A DNA stretch of 64,000 nucleotides from Sphingobium chlorophenolicum (GCF_000722875.1 NZ_JFHR01000009.1:62001-126000), one strand, 5' to 3'; shown: positions 24,722-33,621, numbered from the stretch's first letter. Made by a program: numbers and translations. The notes: a model not told the origin generated them from the sequence alone.

Positions 24722-25215
24722 GAGTCTTGGTCCTCTAAAAGCCCCTTCCCTTCAGGGGAGGGGTTGGGGTGGGGGCTGGCCCAACGATCCGGCGCCTGTT
24801 GGAGCGCGCTGAGGATCGTTTCGCAGACCCCATCGATGTTATGCATCACCTCAAGATTGGTGCCGCGGATGATCTGGTAGCCCATATCGCTGAGCGCTGC
24901 GTCGCGCCGATCGTCGGAATGCGCGATGTGGGTATCGCCGTCGACCTCAACAATCAGCGCCCTTTGCGGGCAGAGGAAGTCCGCGATGAACGGGCCGATT
25001 ACGGACTGGCGGCGGAATTTATAGCCGCCGAGTTGCGAGCGCGAGAGCTTGGCCCAGAGGCGCTTTTCCGGTTCCGTCGGCTCATGGCGCATTTCGCGGG
25101 CGAAGCCTGTCAATTGAGCCAGGCGACCAGCGGAGAGCCCCCACCCCCGACCCCTCCCCTGAAGGGGAGGGGAGTTTAGGCGGGTAGCTTGATCGAGAGG
25201 GTTTAGACTTCTCAA
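24718..25215 (-). CDS. DUF559 endonuclease-like protein
   Basis: Up to 165 residues. The core ([64 protein letters not shown]) is the DUF559 family, related to Vsr and PD-(D/E)xK nucleases; the Asp in IADF and Glu in VEVDG are candidate metal ligands. The true start is unclear: the longest frame uses a TTG overlapping the sufB stop, a second TTG lies near 25113 and the first ATG near 25092. The N- and C-terminal ends are translated from the flanking repeats ([12 protein letters not shown] and [12 protein letters not shown]), so the gene arrived with, or is bounded by, those repeats. Activity is not known. Confidence 0.85.
   Translation of the reverse strand: MRSLNPLDQATRLNSPPLQGRGRGWGLSAGRLAQLTGFAREMRHEPTEPEKRLWAKLSRSQLGGYKFRRQSVIGPFIADFLCPQRALIVEVDGDTHIAHSDDRRDAALSDMGYQIIRGTNLEVMHNIDGVCETILSALQQAPDRWASPHPNPSPEGKGLLEDQDS
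24741..24775. repeat. Left inverted repeat bounding the DUF559 gene
   Basis: Reads CCCCTTCCCTTCAGGGGAGG then GGTTGGGGTGGGGGCT. It is the inverse of the copy near 25.15 kb with only a few differences over about 35 bases. It encodes the last residues of the DUF559 product. Each copy also has its own internal hairpin (CCCTTCAGGGG). Confidence 0.9.
25137..25173. repeat. Right inverted repeat bounding the DUF559 gene
   Basis: Reads AGCCCCCACCCCCGACCCCT then CCCCTGAAGGGGAGGGG, the inverted partner of the copy near 24.76 kb. It lies just downstream of the sufB stop and overlaps the possible N-terminal extension of the DUF559 frame. Confidence 0.9.
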
Positions 25216-26696
25216 CCGACCGATCCTTCCAGCGAAATGCCGAGCAGCTTCTGCGCCTCTACCGCGAACTCCATGGGGAGTTGTTGCAGCACTTCGCGCG
25301 CGAAGCCGTTGACGATCAGGCTGACGGCCGCCTCCTGATCCAGGCCGCGTTGCAGCGCGTAGAAAAGCTGGTCGTCGCTGATCTTGCTGGTCGTCGCTTC
25401 ATGCTCGATCTGCGCGCTGGGGTTGCGCACCTCGATATAGGGCACGGTGTGCGCGCCGCACTGGTCGCCCAGCAGCAGGCTGTCGCATTGGGTGAAGTTG
25501 CGCACGCCCTCCGCGCCCGGCGCGACGCGGACGAGGCCGCGATAGGTGTTGTTGCTGCGGCCCGCCGAAATGCCCTTCGACACGATGGTCGAGCGCGACC
25601 CCTTGCCGTTGTGGATCATCTTGGTGCCGGTGTCGGCCTGTTGCAGATTGTTGGTGAGCGCCACCGAATAGAATTCGCCCACGCTATTCTCGCCGTTCAG
25701 CACGCAGCTTGGATATTTCCAGGTGATGGCGGAGCCGGTTTCGACCTGGGTCCAGCTTACCTTGCTGTTGCGTCCCTGGCAGAGCGCCCGCTTGGTCACG
25801 AAATTATAGATGCCGCCCTTGCCGTTCTCATCGCCGGGATACCAGTTCTGGACGGTCGAATATTTGATCTCCGCATCGTCCAGCGCGACCAGTTCGACGA
25901 CCGCCGCGTGAAGCTGGTTCTCGTCGCGCATCGGGGCGGTGCAGCCTTCGAGATAGCTAACATAGCTGCCCTCGTCCGCGACGATCAGCGTGCGTTCGAA
26001 CTGGCCCGTATTCTCGGCATTGATGCGGAAATAGGTGCTGAGTTCCATCGGGCAGCGTACGCCCTTCGGGATGTAGACGAAGGTGCCGTCGGAAAAGACC
26101 GCGCAATTGAGCGTGGCGAAATAATTGTCGTGCATCGGCACGACCTTGCCCAGCCACTTCTTCACCAGGTCGGGATATTCACGCACCGCCTCACTGATGG
26201 AGCGGAAGATGACGCCCGCTTCCTCCAGTTCCTTGCGGAAGGTGGTGGCGACGGACACGCTGTCGAACACCGCGTCGACCGCCACCTTGCGGCTGTTCTT
26301 CACCCCGGCCAGCACTTCCTGTTCGGCGATGGGGATGCCCAGCTTTTCATAGGTGGCGCGGATTTCCGGGTCGAGTTCGTCCAGCGACTCCAGTTCCGCC
26401 TTCTTCTTCGGCTCGGCGTAATAATAAGCGTCCTGGTAGTCGATGGGCGGGATGTTGAGCTTGGCCCAGTCCGGCGACTCCATCTTCTGCCACATGGCGA
26501 ACGCCTTCAGCCTCCATTCCAGCAGCCATTCCGGTTCGTTCTTCTTGGCCGAGATGAAGCGGACCGTATCCTCATTCAGCCCCTTGGGCGCGAAATCCTG
26601 CTCGATGGCGGAAGACCAGCCATGTTCGTACGCGGAGGCGCGCTCGGCGGCCTCATGCGCTTCGACGTTGCGAACGGTGGTGGCTTCTTCAGTCAT
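25212..26696 (-). CDS. sufB: Fe-S assembly scaffold subunit SufB
   Basis: A 494-residue core subunit of the SufBC2D scaffold where clusters are built. The conserved [40 protein letters not shown], and [21 protein letters not shown] segments are present. The start ATG overlaps the sufR stop (ATGA); longer frames run back into sufR without family match. It is the first structural gene of the operon. Confidence 0.96.
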   Translation of the reverse strand: MTEEATTVRNVEAHEAAERASAYEHGWSSAIEQDFAPKGLNEDTVRFISAKKNEPEWLLEWRLKAFAMWQKMESPDWAKLNIPPIDYQDAYYYAEPKKKAELESLDELDPEIRATYEKLGIPIAEQEVLAGVKNSRKVAVDAVFDSVSVATTFRKELEEAGVIFRSISEAVREYPDLVKKWLGKVVPMHDNYFATLNCAVFSDGTFVYIPKGVRCPMELSTYFRINAENTGQFERTLIVADEGSYVSYLEGCTAPMRDENQLHAAVVELVALDDAEIKYSTVQNWYPGDENGKGGIYNFVTKRALCQGRNSKVSWTQVETGSAITWKYPSCVLNGENSVGEFYSVALTNNLQQADTGTKMIHNGKGSRSTIVSKGISAGRSNNTYRGLVRVAPGAEGVRNFTQCDSLLLGDQCGAHTVPYIEVRNPSAQIEHEATTSKISDDQLFYALQRGLDQEAAVSLIVNGFAREVLQQLPMEFAVEAQKLLGISLEGSVG

Positions 26697-27157
26697 AGCG
26701 TCTGCTCTGCAACTCGTTGCTCGACTTCGCCCGAAACGAACGGAGCCGGGGTTACTTCTCTGGCAAGGCTGGCGATGGTGACGCCCGCAAGCGCCGACCG
26801 GATCGCATTGTTCGCCACATTCATATGCGGGCGGATGCGGCATTCCTGCTCCAGAGAGCAGTCATGCGCGCCCATTTCGCTGCAGGCGGTCATGGCGATG
26901 GGGCCTTCCACCGCCTCCACCACATCGGCGAGCGTGATCGCGGCGGGCGGGCGGCTGAGGCGGACGCCGCCGCCCGTCCCACGACTCGATTCGAGCAGGC
27001 CAGCGGCGGACAGGCGGCTCACCAGCTTCTGCGCGGTGGGCAGGGGAATGCCGGTTTCGGCGGAAAGCGTGGTCGCGTTCATCTTCGTCGCTCCACAGTG
27101 GCGGGCGGCGGCGGACATCAGCACCACGGCATAATCTGCGAAACTCGAAAGCCTCAT
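26693..27157 (-). CDS. sufR: Rrf2-family SUF regulator
   Basis: The 154-residue regulator starts [14 protein letters not shown], the Rrf2/IscR winged-helix fold, with the recognition helix around [19 protein letters not shown]. Three cysteines (Cys92, Cys100, Cys106) in the loop before the dimer helix match the Fe-S ligands of IscR-like sensors. It probably senses Fe-S status and represses its own suf operon when clusters are plentiful. The adjacent inverted repeat supports autoregulation. The alphaproteobacterial form is sometimes named iscR; the role is the same. Confidence 0.92.
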   Translation of the reverse strand: MRLSSFADYAVVLMSAAARHCGATKMNATTLSAETGIPLPTAQKLVSRLSAAGLLESSRGTGGGVRLSRPPAAITLADVVEAVEGPIAMTACSEMGAHDCSLEQECRIRPHMNVANNAIRSALAGVTIASLAREVTPAPFVSGEVEQRVAEQTL

Positions 27158-27184
27158 GACCCTATGTCTTGCGAACCGTTCTCA

Positions 27185-27207
27185 AATCGGATCGAATCAA
27201 TCCGATT
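27185..27207. promoter_or_regulatory. Inverted repeat before sufR, candidate operator
   Basis: AATCGGAT-N7-ATCCGATT is a perfect 8-base inverted repeat with a 7-base spacer, 28 bases upstream of the sufR start. Its place and symmetry fit a binding site for the SufR/IscR-like dimer or for another iron-dependent regulator. Binding itself is inferred. Confidence 0.5.
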
Positions 27208-27263
27208 GCGCATGTGGTCCCGCCTACGGATGGAATCAAGGCATTTTTGTTCGGGAGGAAGGC

Positions 27264-28202
27264 TTAGCTGAAGCGGTTGATCACAGCCACGTCTCCGCCC
27301 AGCGAGCGGCGCAGCAGGGTAAGCTGGGCCACGGCGCTGGGTTCGGTCTGCAACTGGTGCGGGGTCAGGCCGATGAAATGCTTGATCTCCCGAATGAAAT
27401 GCGACTGGTCGTAGAAGCGCCCGTCGTCGCACAGCGCCTGCCAGCTTTCATGGTCGAGCGCGATCCTGGCGCTGCACCGCAACGCACGATATTTGCGCGC
27501 CAGCAGCTTGGGCGGGCAGCCATAATATTTGTTGGTGAGGCGAGCGAGCTGGCGCGGGGAGAGGCCGGTGATGTCGGCCAGCGTCTCGATCCGCGGGGAG
27601 CCTTCCCCCATCAGCCAGCCGTCCACCGCCTCCAGCAGCCGCCATGTCGATTCGGGCAGCGGGACCAGCTTTTCGGCGAGGAAGGCCCAGCAAAGCGCCG
27701 CCATCTCCTCCGCATCGGCGGCGGCGCGCAGCCTTTCCAGCAAGGCGCGATATTCCGGAAGATGCCCCATATCCTTGACCCGGTCGGTCAACGTGCTGGC
27801 GTCGCCGCCATGCAGGGCGATCCATCCCGCCGGCAGCAGGGAAATGCCGACCACCCGGCCGGGACCGTCCAGTTCGAACCGGGTCGCGCCCAGCGTCGGC
27901 CCCAGCAGGCAGATTTCGGGGGTCCGGGCGATCGTTCCGTCATGGAAATGATAGTCGCCGCTATTTTCCAGCATGAAGCGAAGTTGCGGCACGTCGGCGC
28001 GGGTCACATCGGAATATTGACCGGCGGTTTCGGTAAAGATGTAGAGCGATCCGAAATAGGCGTTCAGTTGTTCCGGCAACGCGAAGTAGCGCAAACGTAC
28101 CGGTCCCTGCGCGGCATCGACCGTATAGGACAATGGCGCCTGCCCGTCTCTTGCAGTGATATTTGGCGCCCCCCCGGGCGCTTCGCTATTATGCGACCGC
28201 AT
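27264..28202 (-). CDS. AraC-family transcriptional regulator
   Basis: A 312-residue protein with an N-terminal effector region and a C-terminal double helix-turn-helix (about 205-290). The second helix pair is visible as DDGRFYDQSHFIREIKHFIGLTPHQL, matching the AraC consensus (xFxDQSHFxRxFKxxxGxxPxxY). The effector and targets are unknown. It is transcribed toward sufR, and its promoter must lie in the region before pyrD. Confidence 0.92.
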   Translation of the reverse strand: MRSHNSEAPGGAPNITARDGQAPLSYTVDAAQGPVRLRYFALPEQLNAYFGSLYIFTETAGQYSDVTRADVPQLRFMLENSGDYHFHDGTIARTPEICLLGPTLGATRFELDGPGRVVGISLLPAGWIALHGGDASTLTDRVKDMGHLPEYRALLERLRAAADAEEMAALCWAFLAEKLVPLPESTWRLLEAVDGWLMGEGSPRIETLADITGLSPRQLARLTNKYYGCPPKLLARKYRALRCSARIALDHESWQALCDDGRFYDQSHFIREIKHFIGLTPHQLQTEPSAVAQLTLLRRSLGGDVAVINRFS

Positions 28203-28562
28203 ATCTCACCCCAAGGCGCAATATGCGCCATCGCGGTCAAGGTGCAAGGGCTATGCTTAACGGGATATCACTTTCCGTCTTGTCCGGAGACGATGAACGG
28301 CCCCTCTCCATAAAAATGACCCGGCGGTTTTCACCGCCGGGTCAGGAAAAGGTCTCGTCAGCCATAGGGCCTAGAGCCTTCGGGTCGCAGGACTCTCTTA
28401 CGTCCGAATCGGGGAAATTTTATTGGATGGATCGGACATTAGCCGGACCAAAACGGGACGAATCCCAATGAATCTTGTTAAGAAATGTCGTTCCTATCCT
28501 ACTGTTGCTGCATTGCCACAGCCGACTCGACGCGCGCCTTCCGCGCTGGCATAGCGCGGCCC
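28203..28562. other. Intergenic region between AraC gene and pyrD
   Basis: No protein gene of normal size is supported. The region should contain the divergent promoters of the AraC gene and pyrD. It holds a perfect 12-base hairpin facing the minus strand near 28.33 kb and a further weak stem (AGAG...CTCT) near 28.37-28.40 kb. On the minus strand a 13-codon frame (MSDPSNKISPIRT) precedes the hairpin. A small RNA or leader peptide is possible. Confidence 0.5.
28310..28344 (-). terminator. Strong intrinsic terminator on the minus strand
   Basis: TGACCCGGCGGT-TTTC-ACCGCCGGGTCA is a perfect 12-pair hairpin. On the minus strand it is followed by ATTTTTA. There is no protein gene on that strand for it to terminate, and it sits between divergent genes, which makes it unusual. 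Confidence 0.7.
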
Positions 28563-29621
28563 ATGTCTTACATGCCATATAAGCTGGTCCGCCCCCTCTT
28601 CTTCGCGCTGGACGCGGAGCGCGCCCATCATCTGTCCGTCAAATTGCTGCGCCTGATGCCGACGCCCCCGGCGCTGGAACCCGATTCGATGCTGGCGCAG
28701 ACGGTGGCGGGCATCGCCTTTCCCAATCCGGTGGGCCTGGCGGCGGGCTATGACAAGGAGGGGCTGGTCGCGCACAAGATGCATGGGCTGGGCTTCGGTT
28801 TCGCCGAATTGGGGACGCTGACCCCTTTGCCGCAGGCCGGCAATCCGCTGCCCCGGCTGTTCCGGCTGGTGGAAGACCGGGCGGTGATCAACCGCATGGG
28901 GTTCAACAATGGCGGTCAGGCGGCGGCGGCAGAGCGGATTGCGAAGCGCAGGCGGCCCGCCGGGAGCGGGCAAGGTCCGGTAATCGGCATCAACATCGGC
29001 GCGAACAAGGATGCGGCCGACCGAATCGCCGATTATGCGACCGGCGTCACCTGCATGGCGCCGCTGGCCGATTATCTGACGGTCAACATCTCCTCCCCCA
29101 ATACGCCGGGGCTGCGGGCGCTGCAGGACCGGGCGGCGCTGGATGAGTTGCTGAGCGCGGTGATGGCGGCGCGGGGAAGTGACAAGACGCCGATTTTCCT
29201 GAAGGTCGCGCCCGATCTGGAACCGGCGGACGTCGAGGATATCGCAGCCGCCTGCATCGATCACCGGATCGACGCGCTGATCGTGTCGAACACCACCATA
29301 TCCCGGCCTGCGTTGCGGTCGGCGCTGGCCGGTGAGGCGGGCGGCCTGTCGGGCGCGCCGCTGCACGATCCGGCGCTGCAAAGGTTGCGCGATTTCCGCA
29401 AGGCGCTGGGCACGCGGCTGCCGCTGATCGGTGTGGGCGGGATCGCGAACGCGGAACAGGCCTATGCCCGCATCCGCGCCGGGGCCAGCCTGATCCAGCT
29501 TTACAGTGCGCTGGTCTATGAAGGCCCCTATCTGGCCAAACGGATCAATGCGGGGCTGAAAAGGCTGATGGCCCGCGACGGGGTGAAGAATATCAGCGAG
29601 ATAGTGGGTATCGACGCCTGA
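28563..29621 (+). CDS. pyrD: Dihydroorotate dehydrogenase (quinone)
   Basis: The 352-residue class 2 enzyme oxidises dihydroorotate to orotate in pyrimidine synthesis and passes electrons to the quinone pool at the inner membrane. FPNPVGLAAGYDKEG, NRMGFNNGG, NISSPNTPGLRALQ (with the catalytic Ser), and GVGGIANAEQAYARIRAGASLIQLYSALVYEGP (FMN phosphate site) are present. The N-terminal helices that dock to the membrane are included with the ATG chosen; an ATG three codons later is also possible. Confidence 0.96.
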   Translation: MSYMPYKLVRPLFFALDAERAHHLSVKLLRLMPTPPALEPDSMLAQTVAGIAFPNPVGLAAGYDKEGLVAHKMHGLGFGFAELGTLTPLPQAGNPLPRLFRLVEDRAVINRMGFNNGGQAAAAERIAKRRRPAGSGQGPVIGINIGANKDAADRIADYATGVTCMAPLADYLTVNISSPNTPGLRALQDRAALDELLSAVMAARGSDKTPIFLKVAPDLEPADVEDIAAACIDHRIDALIVSNTTISRPALRSALAGEAGGLSGAPLHDPALQRLRDFRKALGTRLPLIGVGGIANAEQAYARIRAGASLIQLYSALVYEGPYLAKRINAGLKRLMARDGVKNISEIVGIDA

Positions 29622-29669
29622 TCCGTCATATGGGTTGCAGGACGCAACGCAGCGATTAGGGTGCCGGAC

Positions 29670-31370
29670 ATGATTTCTCGCCTTTCCGGCCTGTTGGCTC
29701 CCCTCGCCCTTTACGCCCTCCTTCCCGCCCCGCTCGCGGCGCGGGAGCCGGTTTCGGTCAACGCGACCGTTTCCGCCGCCGATCCCCGCGCCGCCGAGGC
29801 GGGGCAGGAGATATTGCGCAAGGGCGGCAGCGCCACCGACGCCGCCATCGCCATGATGCTGACGCTAAACGTCGTGGAGCCGCATAATAGCGGCATCGGC
29901 GGCGGCGGATTCCTGATGCACCATGACGGGCGGACCGGCGCGCTGGAGTCGATCGACGGGCGGGAGGCGGCTCCGGCGGCGGCGCGGCCCGACCGCTTCA
30001 TCGGGGCGGACAGCCAGCCTTTGCCCTTCCGTCAGGCGTGGCCGGGCGGCTATTCGGTCGGCGTGCCGGGCAATTTGCGGCTGGCCTGGGACGCGCACCG
30101 CAAATGGGGGAAGCTGCCCTGGGCCGATCTGTTCCAGCCTGCGATCCGCTATGCCGAGCAGGGGTTCGAGGTGCGGCAAAGGCTCGACACAGCGATGAAG
30201 GCGGTGGCTCCGATCTGGAGCGATTTTCCTGAAATCCAGAAATTTTTCTGGATCGACGGGAAGCCCGCACCGATGGGGACAATCGTCAAAAACCCGCCGC
30301 TCGCCGCCCTGTTCAAGCGGATCGCGGCGGAGGGGCCGGACGCCTTCTATTTGGGCGAAAATGCCCGGATGATCGCGGAAACCGTCACCAACGCGCCGAA
30401 AAATCCGGTGCCGATGACGGAGGCCGATCTGGCGGGCTATCAGGCCAAGGTGCGCAAGCCGGTCTGCGGCCCTTATCGCGTCTATACGGTCTGCGGCATG
30501 GGACCGGCTTCGGCCGGCGGGATCACGGTGTTGCAGGTGCTGGGCATGGTCGAGCGATTCCCGCTGGCGCAGTGGGGCAAGGACGATCCCCGGTCCTGGC
30601 ATGTCATCGGGGAGGCGATGCGGCTCGCCTATGCCGACCGCGACACCTGGCTGGGCGATCCGGAATTTGTGCAGGTGCCGATCAGCGGGCTGATCGATCC
30701 GGGCTATCTCAAGCAGCGGTCGGCGCTGATTTCCATGGGGCGGGCGCTGGGCGCCTATCGGCCCGGCATACCGCCGGGGGCGGAGAAGCGCACCGCCGCC
30801 CTGCCCCGGCCCGAATCGGGCACCAGCCATTTCGTCGCGGTGGACCGCAATGGCGACATCGCCGCCTGGACATCCACCATAGAGAGTTTCTTCGGCAGCC
30901 AGTTGATCGCCAATGGGGTGATATTGAACAATGAACTGACCGATTTCAGCTTTACCCCCGAAAAGGACGGCGCGCCGGTCGCCAACCGGGTGGAGCCGGG
31001 CAAGCGGCCGCTATCGTCCATGTCGCCCACCATCGTCTATGACGCGGCGGGGACGCCGGTCTTCACGGTCGGCGCGGCTGGGGGGAAGACCATCATCATG
31101 CAGGTGGCGAAGGCGCTGATCGCCCATTTCGACTGGGGGCTTTCGGCGCAGGATTCGATCGCGCTGGGGTTCCAGTTTTTCGACAAGGACGGGCTGGTGC
31201 TGGAACAGGGCACCTCGCTGGAGGTGATGAAGGCGCCGTTGGAGAAGCTGGGGCATAAAGTGTCGGTCGGGCGCTTCGGATTGAAGGCCAATGCGGCGGA
31301 GCGGAAGGCGGACGGGCATTGGGTCGGCGGCGCCGATCCGCGCAGTCCGGGGGTTTCGTTGCAGGAATAA
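29670..31370 (+). CDS. ggt: Gamma-glutamyltransferase
   Basis: The 566-residue proenzyme has a signal peptide (to about residue 26, cut after an LAA-type site) and is expected in the periplasm, where it cleaves or transfers the gamma-glutamyl group of glutathione. Autocatalytic cleavage before Thr385 (PESGTSHFVAVD) would give large and small subunits. The small subunit shows NGVILNNELTDF and GKRPLSSMSPTIV, the substrate-binding and oxyanion regions. A GTG three codons upstream is a less likely start. Confidence 0.95.
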   Translation: MISRLSGLLAPLALYALLPAPLAAREPVSVNATVSAADPRAAEAGQEILRKGGSATDAAIAMMLTLNVVEPHNSGIGGGGFLMHHDGRTGALESIDGREAAPAAARPDRFIGADSQPLPFRQAWPGGYSVGVPGNLRLAWDAHRKWGKLPWADLFQPAIRYAEQGFEVRQRLDTAMKAVAPIWSDFPEIQKFFWIDGKPAPMGTIVKNPPLAALFKRIAAEGPDAFYLGENARMIAETVTNAPKNPVPMTEADLAGYQAKVRKPVCGPYRVYTVCGMGPASAGGITVLQVLGMVERFPLAQWGKDDPRSWHVIGEAMRLAYADRDTWLGDPEFVQVPISGLIDPGYLKQRSALISMGRALGAYRPGIPPGAEKRTAALPRPESGTSHFVAVDRNGDIAAWTSTIESFFGSQLIANGVILNNELTDFSFTPEKDGAPVANRVEPGKRPLSSMSPTIVYDAAGTPVFTVGAAGGKTIIMQVAKALIAHFDWGLSAQDSIALGFQFFDKDGLVLEQGTSLEVMKAPLEKLGHKVSVGRFGLKANAAERKADGHWVGGADPRSPGVSLQE

Positions 31371-31378
31371 GAAAACAC

Positions 31379-31469
31379 CGTCATCCCCGCAGAGGCGGGG
31401 ATCCATCTCCCATAAGAAGCCCCAAGCCGGACGGTCGGGAGATGGGTTCCCGCCTGCGCGGGAACGACG
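31379..31469. repeat. Intergenic palindromic repeat, family D copy 1
   Basis: Begins CGTCATCCCCGCAGAGGCGG and ends CCGCCTGCGCGGGAACGACG, with an internal ATCTCCC...GGGAGAT stem. It lies between the convergent ends of ggt and the lipoprotein gene. A related unit lies between tolQ and tolR. Confidence 0.88.
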
Positions 31470-31487
31470 GGCGGTTTTTATGGGGAA

Positions 31488-31982
31488 TCACCCCTTCAAA
31501 TCCAGCCCGGCGACGTTGAATATGAAGGGAAATGCCTTGTCCTTCGGACCTACCACCAGGTTCACCTTGATCGTCTTGCTGTCCTTGATCGCGTCATAGG
31601 CCTTGGCGGCGGGCAGGACTTCGATACCGTCCTTATTCTCCGTCATCCGGCCTTTCCATTCGTGGGTCTTGCCGTCCTGCGTGATCGCTGTGACCTTGCA
31701 GTCCGACAGATCGCAGGTGAAGGGCGCGCCCACCAATTTGACGGTGACGTCGACCTCTCCCTTCTCCAGCGGCTGGACCAGCAGGACGGAGAAAGTGTCG
31801 GCCGCCGTCATGGTCTGCACGCTGTTGGCGCTGCCGATATAGGCGACCTTCGCCTTGCCGTCCGCGCCGCCCTCATATTTCCAGACCTGTCCGATCTGGT
31901 CGCGTTGGGTCGGCCCCTTGTCCTCCGGGGAGGAGCAGGCCGCGACCAGTCCCATGGCGGCCAATGCCCAAAGGGTGCGCAT
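31488..31982 (-). CDS. Hypothetical lipoprotein
   Basis: A 164-residue protein with a lipoprotein signal (lipobox LVAAC, lipidated Cys at about residue 16) and a soluble, mostly beta domain with two cysteines (TCDLSDC) that could form a disulfide. No family is recognised. It would be attached to a membrane facing the periplasm. It is convergent with ggt and 64 bases upstream of it on the same strand lies sufE. Confidence 0.8.
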   Translation of the reverse strand: MRTLWALAAMGLVAACSSPEDKGPTQRDQIGQVWKYEGGADGKAKVAYIGSANSVQTMTAADTFSVLLVQPLEKGEVDVTVKLVGAPFTCDLSDCKVTAITQDGKTHEWKGRMTENKDGIEVLPAAKAYDAIKDSKTIKVNLVVGPKDKAFPFIFNVAGLDLKG

Positions 31983-32046
31983 TTCTTCTCTCCTTGCCCG
32001 TCATTACGGGAGGAGAACGCATCGGCGCGGCGGGGTTTCCCTCCAT

Positions 32047-32469
32047 TCAGCGATAGCGCGAGGCGGTTTCCCGGATCAGCGCGATCATATTGGGGATGCC
32101 CTGCGTCCGGTTGGAGCTGAGCTGGTTGCGCAGGTCGAAAGGCGCCAGCGCGGATTCGATGTCGGTCGCGGCGATGGCGGCGGGCGGCTGGTCCTGCACG
32201 GTCAGCAGCACCAGGGCGATGATCCCCTTGGTGATCGCGGCGTTGCTGTCAGCCAGGAAATGGAGGCGTCCGTCCTCCAATACGGTGGGATAGACCCATA
32301 CCGCCGCCGAACAGCCGCGCACCAGCGTCGCATCGGTCTTGAGCGCGTCGGGCATGGGTTCCAGCGCCTTGCCCAGATCGATCAGCAGACGGTAGCGGTC
32401 GTCGGCGTCGAGAAATTCATATTCTTCGACCAGGTCGGCGAGGGCGGGCGATTGGGTCATGGCCGCCAT
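32047..32469 (-). CDS. sufE: Sulfur acceptor SufE
   Basis: The 140-residue protein accepts persulfide sulfur from SufS and passes it to the SufBCD scaffold. The active cysteine is Cys53 in LVRGCSAAVWV, and the family pattern YRLLIDLGKALEPMP and DSNAAITKGIIALVL is clear. It lies about 5.3 kb from the suf operon and is expected to partner SufS encoded there. ATG codons at residues 1 and 4 are both possible starts. Confidence 0.94.
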   Translation of the reverse strand: MAAMTQSPALADLVEEYEFLDADDRYRLLIDLGKALEPMPDALKTDATLVRGCSAAVWVYPTVLEDGRLHFLADSNAAITKGIIALVLLTVQDQPPAAIAATDIESALAPFDLRNQLSSNRTQGIPNMIALIRETASRYR

Positions 32470-32564
32470 ATAGGGGTAAAATCGGAGTGGGGAAGCACTA
32501 TCGCGTCGGATGGGTGCTCCCCGGACAGGGCGGATGGCTCGCTGCGCTCGCGCCCACCCCCTGG

Positions 32565-32588
32565 CCCCCTCCCGCCTGCGGGAGGGGG
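32565..32588. repeat. Short GC palindrome, family A copy 3
   Basis: CCCCCTCCCGC-CT-GCGGGAGGGGG, preceded by GCTCGCTGCGCTCGCGCCCA. The same 60-base combination recurs near 36.0 kb. It sits just after the stop of the last psp-operon gene. Confidence 0.9.
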
Positions 32589-32592
32589 ATAT

Positions 32593-32826
32593 TCAGAGAT
32601 CGACGCCTGCCGCTATGGCTTCCAGTTTGCGGATGCGCTCCTTGAGGTCCGCCACCTCGATCCGGGTCGCGGTGGAGGGCGGCGCGCTTTCGTCCGTCCG
32701 CCGCGCCAGTTCGGCGCGTTTCAGGTCCAGCCAGCCGTTCCAGCCGCGCAGGGCCGTGACGGCGACGATGGCGAGTCCCGACAAACCCGCTACCGCCAAT
32801 GTGAGATAAATGAGGGGGTCCTGCAT
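32593..32826 (-). CDS. Small membrane protein at the end of the psp operon
   Basis: A 77-residue protein with one N-terminal transmembrane helix (about residues 5-24) and a cytoplasmic, charged C-terminal part ending in a short coiled coil (RIEVADLKERIRKLEAIAAG). The layout resembles PspB, but the match is by architecture only. It follows another such protein at about 30 bases and is likely cotranscribed with psp. A role in membrane-stress sensing is inferred from location. Confidence 0.75.
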   Translation of the reverse strand: MQDPLIYLTLAVAGLSGLAIVAVTALRGWNGWLDLKRAELARRTDESAPPSTATRIEVADLKERIRKLEAIAAGVDL

Positions 32827-32857
32827 ATCGTCCTCCCTGTCCCTTTTTCAGGCTGCG

Positions 32858-33109
32858 TCAGTCGCGGTCCCGCAGCTTGTCGAATTCCCGCTCCAGCGCG
32901 GTGGAGCCATCGGTCGCCAGCCGTTCCAGCACGGCGACGCGATCCTTGAGCGCCTTCACCTCCGCGCGCAGCCGTTCCGCTTCGGGATCGGGCCCGCGTT
33001 GAATATATTCCTCGCCCTTGTGGCGGCGCACGATGCCATATTTGGCGCGGACCACGCTGGCGATGGCGGCGATCGCGACGATGGCGACGACCATTTCGAA
33101 CGGATTCAT
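32858..33109 (-). CDS. PspB-like small membrane protein
   Basis: 83 residues from the ATG with a GGAGAAG ribosome site (a longer GTG start at 33139 lacks one). It has one transmembrane helix (about 2-20) and a C-terminal coiled coil (EAERLRAEVKALKDRVAVLERL). This is the PspB plan of one helix plus leucine-zipper-like tail, but a second, clearer PspB is encoded two genes upstream, so this is a paralogue or analogue. Confidence 0.75.
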   Translation of the reverse strand: MNPFEMVVAIVAIAAIASVVRAKYGIVRRHKGEEYIQRGPDPEAERLRAEVKALKDRVAVLERLATDGSTALEREFDKLRDRD

Positions 33110-33245
33110 CTGTCTTCTCCCTTGCTCCGCATCGGTCACGGCAGCGACCGGCGCGGAATCTCAGCTTTTCGTTTTGACATGCCCTGCGCAGCCCGCTTTT
33201 CGACCGGCGCCGCTATCGTTCGATGAACGGCGTTCCCGGCGCCGA

Positions 33246-33620
33246 TCAGCGCAGGCTGTCGATCTCATCCGCCAGGCGGGTGTTGCGGCTGGTATAATAG
33301 GTTTCGATGTCGGCCAGGCGGCGGTCGATATCGCGGAACTTGGACCGCACGTCGCGGGTGGAGCGCGCCGGATTGGCCCGCACGCCCTGCCAGAATTTCT
33401 GGTCGTCCCGGTCGGCATAGAGGCCCGACGGCTTGTTGTCCGCGATCACGCCGATGGCGAAATAGGCGAGCAGCGTCCAGCCGATGATGAAGAAGGACAG
33501 GAACATCGCGACCCTGACCCAGACCACGTCGATCCCTGTATAGTCGGCGATCCCGGCGCAAACGCCCATGAACTTACCGTTCTGCTTGTCGAGGTAGAAT
33601 TTGGTGCGGCGGGCGCTCAT
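33246..33620 (-). CDS. pspC: Phage shock protein C
   Basis: A 124-residue protein with the PspC domain: FYLDKQNGKFMGVCAGIADYTGIDVVWVRVAMFL and a transmembrane helix (about 34-62). The C-terminal third is a coiled coil (KFRDIDRRLADIETYYTSRN). PspC senses inner-membrane damage and, with PspB, draws PspA away from PspF. It is separated from pspB by one base. Confidence 0.93.
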   Translation of the reverse strand: MSARRTKFYLDKQNGKFMGVCAGIADYTGIDVVWVRVAMFLSFFIIGWTLLAYFAIGVIADNKPSGLYADRDDQKFWQGVRANPARSTRDVRSKFRDIDRRLADIETYYTSRNTRLADEIDSLR

Positions 33621-33621
33621 G

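Noticed and set aside
24741-25173. DUF559 unit as a toxin-antitoxin or restriction system
   Set aside because: Only one gene lies inside the repeats, with no methylase or antitoxin partner, so I report it as a repeat-bounded nuclease unit only.
25281-27134. 617-codon plus-strand frame opposite sufB and sufR
   Set aside because: Antisense to clearly conserved suf genes; composition is that of a shadow frame with no motif.
28163-28471. 102-codon plus-strand frame before pyrD
   Set aside because: It spans the hairpin terminator and the AraC start, has no ribosome site or motif, and its codon pattern is not coding-like.
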